From the NCBI GenBank assembly GCA_011799875.1, contig CM022297.1, forward strand, positions 445,271,292 through 445,335,291: a stretch of DNA of 64,000 nt, given 5' to 3'. The stretch is from Thinopyrum elongatum. Lineage: Eukaryota; Streptophyta; Magnoliopsida; Poales; Poaceae. Each line of letters begins with the position of its first letter. The stretch's first letter is position 1. The notes under the pieces are model-generated. The model made no database searches, was not told the DNA's origin, and saw only the letters and a program-made list of their open reading frames with translations. A program made the position numbers and the translations under genes. Positions 56,182 to 64,000 of this stretch are shown piece after piece.

Positions 56182-59100
56182 CTAGGCCAGAGGAGCAGCA
56201 GGCGGGTCCGGCAGGTTGGTGGAGTCGGCGGCGCCGGCTGGTGGAGTGGCCGTCTGGCGAGTCTCGGCTTGGTCGCCATCAGCAGCAGTCGGTGCACTCG
56301 CACACGGCTTGTTGCTCAAGGCCCGATCGAGCTGAGGCTGGCCGTCCGCTCCGCCCTCCGGTGCGTCGTCTTCACCATCCTCGTCTTCCTCGTCCTCGCC
56401 TTCATCACTGGAGGCGATTTCTTCCGCCGAGTCCTCGCCGTCATCCGGGTTCAGCCCGAACCAGTCCGACGGCACCTCGGCACCCTCCTCGCCCAGCTCG
56501 GGGAGGAAGACACCGGTCTCGGTGTACTCGGCGATCGCCGCCGCATGTCGAGTAAGCGCAGGCCCCACTGCCACCAACTCTTCCCTGGCCTCCTGCCGGA
56601 ACGTGGCCAACTAGGCTAGGTTCAGCCCAGGATACCACGCGTTGACGAACTCCAAGGCCCTTTGGGCACCTACCCGAGCGGAGGAGCCCTTGCAAGCCTC
56701 TAAGCGGCCGATCGCCACCTCTAACCAGTCGGCGGTCCGACTGGGGGTGCGTGGAGCTTGGACGCCTGGCCAGAGGGCGGAGACCAGCTGGGACCCGGCG
56801 CGCTGAAGGCGGCGGAGCAGACGGTGAATCGGCTGCAGGCGCGTCCTGACGGCCAGGAGCTGCTCGTTCATGTTTTGAGGCGCGTCGGGCGGGATCTCCA
56901 CTCGTTCCCTCCTACGCTGGTCACGCCATGCCTCGATGGCCTGGCTGACGGCGACGGCGTGTCCAGGAAAGAAGTCTACGCAAAGAAAAAACAAAGATCA
57001 GAAGTCGGAAGCCGACTCTCGATGCAGTCGGCAGCTATTCCAAAGAAAGAAGTTTACCATCGATCATATCCTCAATCTCGCCGTAGCCAGCGGCGAGGAT
57101 CGCCTCCTTCTCGACCCACTTCGAGCGCTCGGTCTCAAACTCGGCCTGGAGGGCGCCTACCGCCTCCTTGAGTTTCTGGAGCTCCGCCTTGTGCTGGTCC
57201 GCCAACTTCTTGGCCAGACGGTCGCGCTCCTGGGCCGCCTTGCTGCGCTCCTCCTCCTTGGCGTGTAGCTCGGTCTGGACTTCGCCCAGGCACTGCTGCA
57301 GTGTGGCGTTGGCTCCTGCAAAATTGAGAAAGAGAAGACAATCAACAAAGTTAACCAAAAAGAAAAGTGGTTGCCGGAAGATCCGGCCCGCCTGCTCAGC
57401 AGTCGGCCCGAATCTCGGGGGCTACACCCAGCGGGTGCGCTGACGCGCCCCCGTGAGGAAGAAGATGGAATTCTTACTCCGGCTCTCGGTCAGGTCGACG
57501 GTCTGCTTAGCCAGCTCCTGGACCTGGGAGTTGAAGGCGGCTGCGCGGATGTTGTGATAGTCCTGCAACGAAGACAAAATAAGAGAAAACAAGTTAGCAC
57601 TCGGAACTTACCTTAAAGTTCCGAGCCGCCTGCTCAGCAGCCGGCCCGGAACTAGGGGGCTACACCCAGTGGGTGCGCTGGCACGCCCCCACGGAAGATT
57701 GCAAGAATAAAAAAACATAGCAAAGAAGTGTACCCGGACGGCCGTTCGCGTCGCCAAGAACGCCTTCGTATACTGCTGGAGGGCGGTGCCTTGGGCCTGG
57801 AGCTGGGCCTGAACTTCCTGCGCGGCCTTGTTCAGCACGCTCGTCCCGCCCCCAGGCGTCCATTCTGGTGGGACGGCACTGGTGGCCTCTGCATCTGGGG
57901 CCGATGAGCTTGCGGCCCCGATCTCCTGCGCCCATGGCGCCGAGGCCGCCTTCGCCGCACGCCGGCACCCCGGAGGATGGACCACAGGGGTCGCCCCCAC
58001 CACCAGCTCGCCACTGACCGGCGGCGCCGGTGGCACGTCAGACCGACTACCTCAGGCCTCGGCAGTCGGCGCTTGCGGGGGGACCTCCACCCTTGGGACG
58101 ATGGCATCGCCTCCTCTCCTCTCCACGACCGAATGATCGTTGCCGGCTCCTCCAGTCGGCGCCGGGTTCTTTGGCGCTGGTGGCACTGCGCGCAGCGGGA
58201 TGACGAGCTGCGGAGTTCGGCCGTGTGCGGCCTCTTCCGCTTGCACCTTGGCGGCCGCGTCCGCCTGGGCCTTGGTTGCGGTGTCCGCCTGGGCCTGGGC
58301 TGCGGCGTTCGCCTGGACCTTGGTCGCAGCGTCGGCTTGGGCCTTGGCCGCCGCATCCGCGTCCGCCTGCGTCGCCTTGGCCGCCTCCGCCTTCTGCCGC
58401 TCCACCTCCTCCCGCTCCTCGCGCAGCTCCCACGCGTTCCTCTCCGTCGCCTCCTGGAGGTCGGCGAGCGGGTCCACGAGGCGGGTGTTGGCGGAGCCTT
58501 CCGCCTCCCCGATCACTGAAGCGGTGGTGGACCGCTCAAGAGAGAGTGGGGCCCTATTCAAGCAAGACAGAGGGGAAACTCAGAAAGAGTTTGCAAGAAA
58601 GAAGAAAAGAAAACGCAAGAGAAACCAAGCACTTACATGGACACCATCGGGGGCTGCTTCGGGGTCTTCTGGAACTGGGCCGCCTTCGCGGCGGCCTCCT
58701 GCCACTTGGTCGCAGCGGCCGTGTTCTTGGACTTCTTCGGTCGGCTGCCGAACAGCAACGAGCCGGCTCGGCACTTTGGTGCGCCGCCTGGCGCAGTCGG
58801 CGCGGCTGAAGAACTCGCGCCCGCCTTGTTGGTGTCATGCGTGCGGCGCGGCTCGTTCTCCTCCTCATCGTCATCCGGCCAGGCCTCGAGGCCGCCTCCT
58901 CCTCCGGAGCCGCCTGCTCCACCGCCGCCACCTGTGGCATCGTCCTCCTCCATGGCGGCCGCCCCCAAGTCGGGGTCGTCCACGTCGCTCCTCGTTCGGT
59001 CCGGCATGTACTGCTGACCTGAATCCAGAGCGCCGGCGGTCGACTGGGCCGGGAGGACCTGCACCATGGCCGACTGGTCAGACGGCAAAACAAGAACTCG

Positions 59101-60031
59101 GACCAGCAAAAGAGAAAAAGAATTGCAAGACTCACCGCAGGCGGCGGATGTGCGCGGTCGTACGGCCGCTTGCCGAACCGCCAATCCGTCTCCGATAGCT
59201 TGCAGTTGGAGAAGTAGTTGACCAGCCGGGCCACCTCCACGTCCGGCAGCTCCCATGTGCACATCCGGCACGGGTCCCGGTGCCCGCTCATGCAGCTGAC
59301 GATGTGAGGCCAGGCTTGGAGGGGAAGCACTCGGCACGTCACGAAGGCGGCCAGCAGGTCCGAGCCTTCAGGCCCTCCGATTCCGTCATCACCTGAAGTC
59401 GGGCGAGGGCGGCGGAGGAGGCGGCCGATAGGGAGCTCGGCTTGTACTGCCAGTTGGCGCGCGGCTCGGCTGGCGGGCCGGCTACGTAAGCCGGCAAGTT
59501 GATGTAGTCGCTCGTCAGGTGGATATTCTTGACGTAGAAATAGGATTTCTGCCACAACTTGGCCGATTGCAGCAGGGAGATGGGCGGGAAGCGGTTCTCG
59601 GTGCCCGGACGCTGCACCGCCACGCAGGCTCTGCATTGAGCCACCTGGCCCTTGGTGGCGGTGCCGAGTTTGAGATAAAAGCACTCCCCCCAGAGCTCAA
59701 GGGTTGGGAGAGTGCCGAGGTACCCTTCGCACATTGTGACGAAGGCAGCCAGCAGCACCACCATGTTTGGCGTGAGGTGGTGCGGTTGGACTCGGTAGAA
59801 ATCAAGGAAGGAGCGGAGGAAGTCGCTCGCCGGAAGGCCGAAGCCGCGAAGAAAATGGGACCGGAAGACGACGTGTTCATCGCCCTCCGGCACCGGCAAG
59901 ATTTCTGCCTCGGGGGGGACATGTACCCGCACGTTCGTCTCCCGGGGCAGCCGTCGTGTTTGATGAAGGAAAGAGAGGTGATCCTCATGGATGTTGGAAC
60001 CGTCCCAGTCGCCGGCCCGTGAGCGCGCCAT
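56182..60031 (-). pseudogene. Six-exon antisense gene of the Tat element (Transposase_28-like N-terminus)
   Basis: Minus-strand exons: 60031-59136, 59073-58637, 58553-57734, 57562-57478, 57315-57058 and 56975-56182. All five introns are short (57-93 bp for introns 1 and 2, up to 171 bp), GT-AG, and phases agree across every junction. Exon 1 (MARSRAGDWDGSNIHED) contains FRSHFLRGFGLPASDFLRSF, HLTPNMVVLLAAFVTMCEGY and ELWGECFYLK, the pattern of the 'putative gypsy type transposon' family (Pfam Transposase_28). Then a Gly/Glu-rich acidic segment, an Ala/Gln repeat (exon 3), a coiled coil (exon 5: ELHAKEEERSKAAQERDRLA) and an acidic C-terminus (EGEDEEDEDGEDD). Length about 1090 residues. Damage: a one-base loss near 59340-59370, TGA at 58052-58054, TAG at 56611-56613. 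Function unknown; extra ORFs in this position are known from Tat-lineage elements. Confidence 0.82.
58225..58400 (-). repeat. Ala/Gln-coding repeat in exon 3 of the antisense gene
   Basis: Tandem variants of 'aaggcccaggcggacgc', giving KAQADAATKVQANAAAQAQA-type heptad-like repeats on the minus strand, likely helical. Confidence 0.85.
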
Positions 60032-60239
60032 GGGCGAAGGAGCTCATCGTAGGCGCGGCGCGGTGACGAGCGGGCGAAGTCGCGACGGAGCGAGGAAGCC
60101 GCAGCGAGAAGAAGCTCGACGACGGTGGGCTGCGGCAGCGCTTCGGCAAGAGGAAGAGGTGCTGCGGCGGCAGAGAGGAAGAAGAATGGCGAGGGGAGAG
60201 GAGGGCGCGCGTGCGTCTGCCACCCCCCTCTTCCACCTA

Positions 60240-60245
60240 CTTATA
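60240..60245 (-). promoter_or_regulatory. TATA box for the antisense gene
   Basis: Minus-strand TATAAG in ggctataagtaggtgg, about 210 bp upstream of the ATG at 60031. Confidence 0.5.
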
Positions 60246-60717
60246 GCCCCAGGCGGCGGAGCCGAGGGGGCGAGAGCATGGGGGATTGTGGGATTAACTG
60301 CGCCCACTCCCCCACGATCCCACGATTGCGGCGCCAGTAAAGGCGTGTATTAATTACCGCAGAAGCCCAACCGTCTACCTCGGCCGCAGCGGATCCGCGC
60401 GCGTGCCGAGGCACTATAGTGGCGGGCCACGGCCTGCGGCGACGTCCCGTCACGCGCGTGGGCTGGCGGGCCGGCTTGGCCTGCTGACGCCACATGGCCG
60501 GCAGGCACGGGTGCCGAGCCTGACGTCTGGCTAGCGTGCCACCTGGCCCCCGCCATGGCGTTTCGAAATCGCCAGGCGGCCTGCCTGGTCACGGCCGACA
60601 CCTACCAGTCGGCACTTCGGAAGACGGACAAAGCAGAATGCCAGACAACCCAGAGAAGGAAGCTGCTGGGGCTTCTCGCCCCTTCAGCCGCAGCGCCCCA
60701 CCAGCTTCGGGGACTAC
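60246..60717. other. Upstream of the antisense gene to the 3' LTR
   Basis: GC-rich, non-coding by eye. It would hold the upstream promoter of the antisense gene and, on the plus strand, the purine-rich tract (ttcggggactac, ending 60717) that primes plus-strand synthesis. Confidence 0.5.
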
Positions 60718-61930
60718 TGTCGGAGTAAATGACCACGGGTAGCCTCAACAGCTCCCCTGGGTATTTCAAGACATCGGGGCAGGCTGCGCCCCTCGAACAT
60801 CAAAGACAAAGGACCGCCTTCTTGGGGCCAGCTGGTCCAAGCGGCCGGTTGCCAGGAGGCGGCGGAATCCAGAAGACGGCCATGAAGTGGGCCGACCCCT
60901 AGCAGGCGGCTTCCTAGGAAGCCGGGTCCTAGCAGGCAGCCCCTCGCACCCTCAAAGTTAGCACCCACATAAACACGACGAGACGGGGCGTGGCTACAGT
61001 ACAAGCCTGCCACCCCCGAATCCAGGGCAGAACATGGCCACAGTGCAGCGTACCAAGCAGACATCCCAAGCCCGACGCGGCACTGTTGCCATGCTGCTCA
61101 TGACATCACCCATGGCAGAGGAAGCCATGCTCCCTCGACGGGCTGTCGGTACGGCCCGTAGGCGGCGGGCCCTACCTGTCCGTGAGAGGCCAGAAGGCGG
61201 CGATCCCTGACCAGTCGGCTCAGGGGGAGGCCGGCTCCTAGCAGGCGGCCCTCCCCCTTCCTTGAAGTTTGTGCGCCATTAACCAGAAGAGACGGGGAGT
61301 GGCTACAGTGAAACGCTCGCCAGGCGGCAGGACTGTAGCCACGCTCTCCCCGACCAAGCATGCATCATCAGTGGCACGGCTACAGTGCTACGCAGCCGAC
61401 AGGACCCGCAAGCGGCGGGCCCGGCTTGTCGGCCGAGTACGAGACAGCCGGGGGGACCCACCAGGCGGCGGGCCCCTGCAGTCGGTGGAGAAGCCGGCGA
61501 CCAGAGACACTGACGGCCGGGTCCTACGCACGGCCGGATTACCATTGTACCCCTGGGGGGTAGGCCTATATAAACCCCCCAGGTCACCCCATGCAAGGGG
61601 TTGGGACCTTGGTAGAGAGGAGAGAGCCTTCTTAGTTCAGCACTCACACACACACACATAGAGAGTGGAGTAGAGCTAGCCTTGCCCTCCTTCCTCCTCT
61701 AGCAAAACAGCTCAAGGAGCAAGTTTGTAGCTACTTGTTGAGGTAGTGATCATGCGGAGACCCCGCAGAGCAGGACTAGGGGTGTTATCTCCTAGGAGAG
61801 CCCCAAACCTGGGTAAGATTCGCAGGCATATGCGGTCTCGCTCACTCCCGCTTCTAGAGCCCGGCGACGTACTTTTGTCCCCATCCATGATAAGCCACCC
61901 CCTGGCATATGTCACGCGATATCCCCGACA
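60718..61930 (+). repeat. 3' LTR of the Tat element, 1213 bp
   Basis: tgtcggagtaaatgaccacg ... gatatccccgaca, flanked by AAAAC at 61931-61935. Confidence 0.95.
61552..61583 (+). promoter_or_regulatory. TATA box enclosed by a 10-bp inverted repeat (3' LTR)
   Basis: Same arrangement as in the 5' LTR: cctggggggt, tatataaa at 61567-61574, then accccccagg. Confidence 0.75.
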
Positions 61931-61935
61931 AAAAC

Positions 61936-62066
61936 CCATTAAAGTTGAGAATAATTTTCAAAATAAAAGGGCTATGAAGAGAAAAATAGCAAGAATAATT
62001 CAAAAATATTTTATTTTAAGGGAAAGGTTTTGGAAGTCCAAAAAGAAATATTTTTGGGGTGTTACA
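61936..62066 (-). repeat. 5' LTR of the chromodomain element, remainder
   Basis: ccattaaagttgagaataat ... tttttggggtgttaca, matching 37917-38047. On the minus strand this is the very start of U3. Confidence 0.95.
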
Positions 62067-62071
62067 GGAAG
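62067..62071. repeat. Target-site duplication GGAAG (right)
   Basis: Second copy, matching 34101-34105; the Angela-type reading frame resumes here (EANDDDHETSDQ). Confidence 0.92.
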
Positions 62072-63420
62072 CTAATGATGATGATCATGAAACTTCAGAT
62101 CAAGTTACTACCGAACATCGTAGGTCAACCAGAGTACGTTCCGCACCAGAGTGGTACAGTAATCCTGTTCTGGAAGTCATGTTACTAGACCATGACGAAC
62201 CTACGAACTATGAAGAAGCTATTATGAGCCCAGATTTCAACAGATGGCTTGAGGCCATGAAATCTCAGATAGGATCCATGTATGAGAACAAAGTGTGGAC
62301 TTTGGTGGATTTGCCCGATGATCGGCAAGCCATTAAGAATAAATGGATCTTCAAGAGGAAGACGGACGCTGATGGTAGTGTTACTATCTACAAAGCTTGA
62401 CTTGTCACAAAAGGTTTTTGACAAGTTCAAAGTGTTGACTATGATGAGATTTTCTCACTCGTAGCGATGCTTAAGTCTGTCCGAATCATGTTAGCAATTG
62501 CCGCATTTTATGAAATCTGGCAAATAGATGTCAAAACAGCATTCCTTAATGGATTTCTTAAAGAAGAGTTGTATATGATGCAGCCAGAAGGTTTTGTCGA
62601 TCCTAAAAGTGCTGACAAAGTGCGCAAACTCCAGCGATCCATCTATGGACTGGTGCAGACATCTCGGAGTTGGATTATACGCTTTGATAAGGTGATCAAA
62701 GCATATGGTTTTATACAGACTTATGGTGAAGCCTGTATTTACAAGAAAGTGAGTGGGAGCTCTGTAGCATTTCTGATATTATATGTGGATGACATATTGC
62801 TGATTGGAAATGATATATAATTTCTGGATAGTATAAAAGGATACTTGAATAAGAATTTTTCAATAAAAAGACCTCGGTGAAGCTGCTTAAGTATTGAGCA
62901 TCAAGATCTATAGGGATAGATCAAGACGCTTAATAGGACTTTCACAAAGCATATACCTTGACAAAGTTTTGAAGGAGTTCAAAAAGGATCAGTCAAAGAA
63001 AGAGTTATTGCCTGTATTCAAGGTATAAAGTTGAGTAAGACTCAAAGCATGACCACGGCAGAAGATAGAGAGAGAATGAAAGTCATTCCCTATGCCTCAG
63101 CCATAGGTTCTATAAAGTATGCCATGCTGTGTACCAAACCTGTTGTGTACCTTGCCATGAGTTTGTCAAGGGGGTACAATAGTGATCCAGGAGTAGATCA
63201 CTAGACAGCGGTCAAAAATTATCCTTAGAGGACTAAGGAAATGTTTCTCGGTTATGGAGGTGATGAAGAGTTCGTCGTAAAGAGTTACGTCGATGCAAGC
63301 TTTTTACACCGATCCAGATGACCCTGAGTCTCAATCTGGATACATATTGAAAGTGGGAGCAATTAGCTAGAGTAGCTCCATGCAGAGCATTGTAAACATA
63401 GAAATTTTGCAAAATACATA
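62072..63420 (+). pseudogene. Angela-type reverse transcriptase and RNase H remnant
   Basis: Continues the copia polyprotein interrupted at 34105. RT text: WLEAMKSQIGSMYENKVWTL, WIFKRKTDADG, IWQIDVKTAFLNGFL, EELYMMQPEGFV, KLQRSIYGL, and the active-site block LILYVDDILLIGND (about 62780). In-frame stops: TGA at 62398-62400, TGA near 62419, TAA at 62818-62820. After 62850 the frame breaks repeatedly, and most of RNase H (after a PDDPES-type block near 63315) is deleted. Confidence 0.85.
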
Positions 63421-63651
63421 CGGATATGAATGTGGCAGACCCGTTGACTAAACTTCTCTCACAAGCAAACCATGATCACACCTTAATACTCTTTGGGTAT
63501 TAATCACATGGCAATGTGAACTAGACTATTGACTCTAGTAAACCCTTTGGGTGTTGGTCACATGGCGATATGAACTATGGGTGTTAATCACATAAAGATA
63601 TGAACTATTGGTGTTAAATCACATGGCGATGTGAACTAGATTATTAACTCT
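63421..63651 (+). other. 3' untranslated part of the Angela-type element
   Basis: Contains about four imperfect repeats of 'gggtgttaatcacat[ga]...gatatgaacta' (near 63497, 63551, 63578 and 63609). Non-coding. Confidence 0.6.
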
Positions 63652-63667
63652 AGTGCAAGTGGGAGAC
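63652..63667 (+). other. Polypurine tract of the Angela-type element
   Basis: gcaagtgggagac next to the right LTR. Confidence 0.75.
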
Positions 63668-64000
63668 TGAAGGAAATATGCCCTAGAGGCAATAATAAAG
63701 TTGTTATTTATATTTCCTTATATCATGATAAATGTTTATTATTCATGCTAGAATTGTATTAACCGGAAACTTGATACATGTGTGAATACATAGACAAAAC
63801 ACAGTGTCCCTAATATGCCTCTACTAGACTAGCTCGTTAATCAAAGATGGTTAAGTTTCCTAACCATAGACATGTGTTGTCATTTGATGAAGGGGATCAC
63901 ATCATTAGGAGAATGATGTGATGGTCAAGACCCATCCGTTAGCTTAGCATAATGATCGTTAAGTTTTATTGCTATTGCTTTCTTCATGACTTATACATAT
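63668..64000 (+). repeat. Right (3') LTR of the Angela-type element, cut by window end
   Basis: tgaaggaaatatgccctaga... matches the left LTR from 28851 on; only the first 333 bases are in the window. Confidence 0.92.

Larger units (their letters stand above)
47625..61930 (+). mobile_element. Tat-lineage gypsy retrotransposon with antisense gene, 14.3 kb
   Basis: LTRs 47625-48834 and 60718-61930 with TG...CA ends, AAAAC duplication, primer-binding site after the left LTR, a long gag-pol frame, a second RNase H-like domain before integrase, a 5.3-kb region between pol and the 3' LTR carrying a gene on the opposite strand, and a purine-rich tract (cttcggggactac) before the 3' LTR. The extra RNase H and antisense extra ORF fit the Tat lineage (Grande/Retand-type) of Ty3/gypsy. 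Confidence 0.93.
34106..62066 (-). mobile_element. Chromodomain gypsy retrotransposon (Tekay/Del-like), minus strand
   Basis: A complete element inserted into the Angela-type pol gene: TG...CA ends, perfect GGAAG duplication (34101-34105 and 62067-62071), 3' LTR 34106-38047, purine tract, pol, gag, leader ORF, primer-binding site and 5' LTR 43836-62066. The 5' LTR is itself split by a Tat element (47625-61930). Removing that insertion and its extra target copy leaves about 13.65 kb. Integrase with C-terminal chromodomain places it among chromoviruses. Confidence 0.95.
28851..64000 (+). mobile_element. Angela/BARE/WIS-type copia retrotransposon, host of nested insertions
   Basis: Left LTR 28851-30606, methionine-type primer-binding site next to it, gag-pol fragments at 31869-34105 and 62072-63420, purine tract 63652-63667 and a right LTR from 63668 that runs out of the window. 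The LTR start '..aggaaatatgccctagag' and end 'cgttacccaaca' are typical of this Triticeae clade. About 28 kb of other elements lie inside pol. Numerous in-frame stops and deletions show it is long dead. Confidence 0.92.

Noticed and set aside
58554..59684. 376-codon minus-strand ORF as a separate gene
   Set aside because: It reads through two introns of the antisense gene; only its first part (the end of exon 1 after the frameshift) is real coding sequence.

Overview
This is a plant nuclear window, almost certainly from a Triticeae grass (wheat, Aegilops, barley or a relative). The evidence is spliceosomal gene structure, Stowaway and Tourist-like MITEs, a tRNA-derived SINE, a CACTA element with 'tagtcccggtt...aaccgggact' subterminal repeats, and an Angela/BARE/WIS-type copia element entered by full-length gypsy elements. 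There is no prokaryotic or organellar gene organisation.

Layout. 1-7.45 kb: repeats and a decayed CACTA DNA transposon whose multi-exon plus-strand transposase has four in-frame stops and a tandemly duplicated exon. 7.45-27.1 kb: a gene-bearing island with a B3-like gene fragment (+), a complete seven-exon calcineurin B-like calcium sensor gene (-), a small intronless SUMO-like gene (-) and a two-exon plastid-type PAP2/haloperoxidase-related gene (-). Between them lie a 1.96-kb retroposed segment with 15-bp target-site duplications, an 836-bp foldback Mutator-like element with 9-bp duplications, a SINE, several MITEs and simple or tandem repeats.

27.2-64 kb: a four-level nest of transposons. 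A PIF/Harbinger element with a transposase on the minus strand is entered at 28851 by an Angela-type copia element (left LTR 28851-30606, right LTR from 63668 past the window end). Its pol is split at 34105/62067 by a chromodomain (Tekay-like) gypsy element lying on the minus strand. The 5' LTR of that element is split at 47624/61931 by a Tat-lineage gypsy element on the plus strand. Both gypsy insertions keep perfect 5-bp target duplications (GGAAG and AAAAC) and TG...CA ends, so the order of events is certain.

The two most unusual items are inside the nest. The Tat element carries, downstream of pol and antisense to it, a six-exon gene (about 60031 down to 56182) with its own TATA box; reading frame is kept across all five GT-AG introns, and it encodes a Transposase_28-like N-terminus, an Ala/Gln repeat, a coiled coil and an acidic tail. 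The chromodomain element carries an intact 264-codon ORF in its leader, between primer-binding site and gag, although its own gag and pol are broken. All retroelement polyproteins here are non-functional as they stand; most premature stops look like C-to-T decay (CAG to TAG, CGA to TGA, TGG to TGA).
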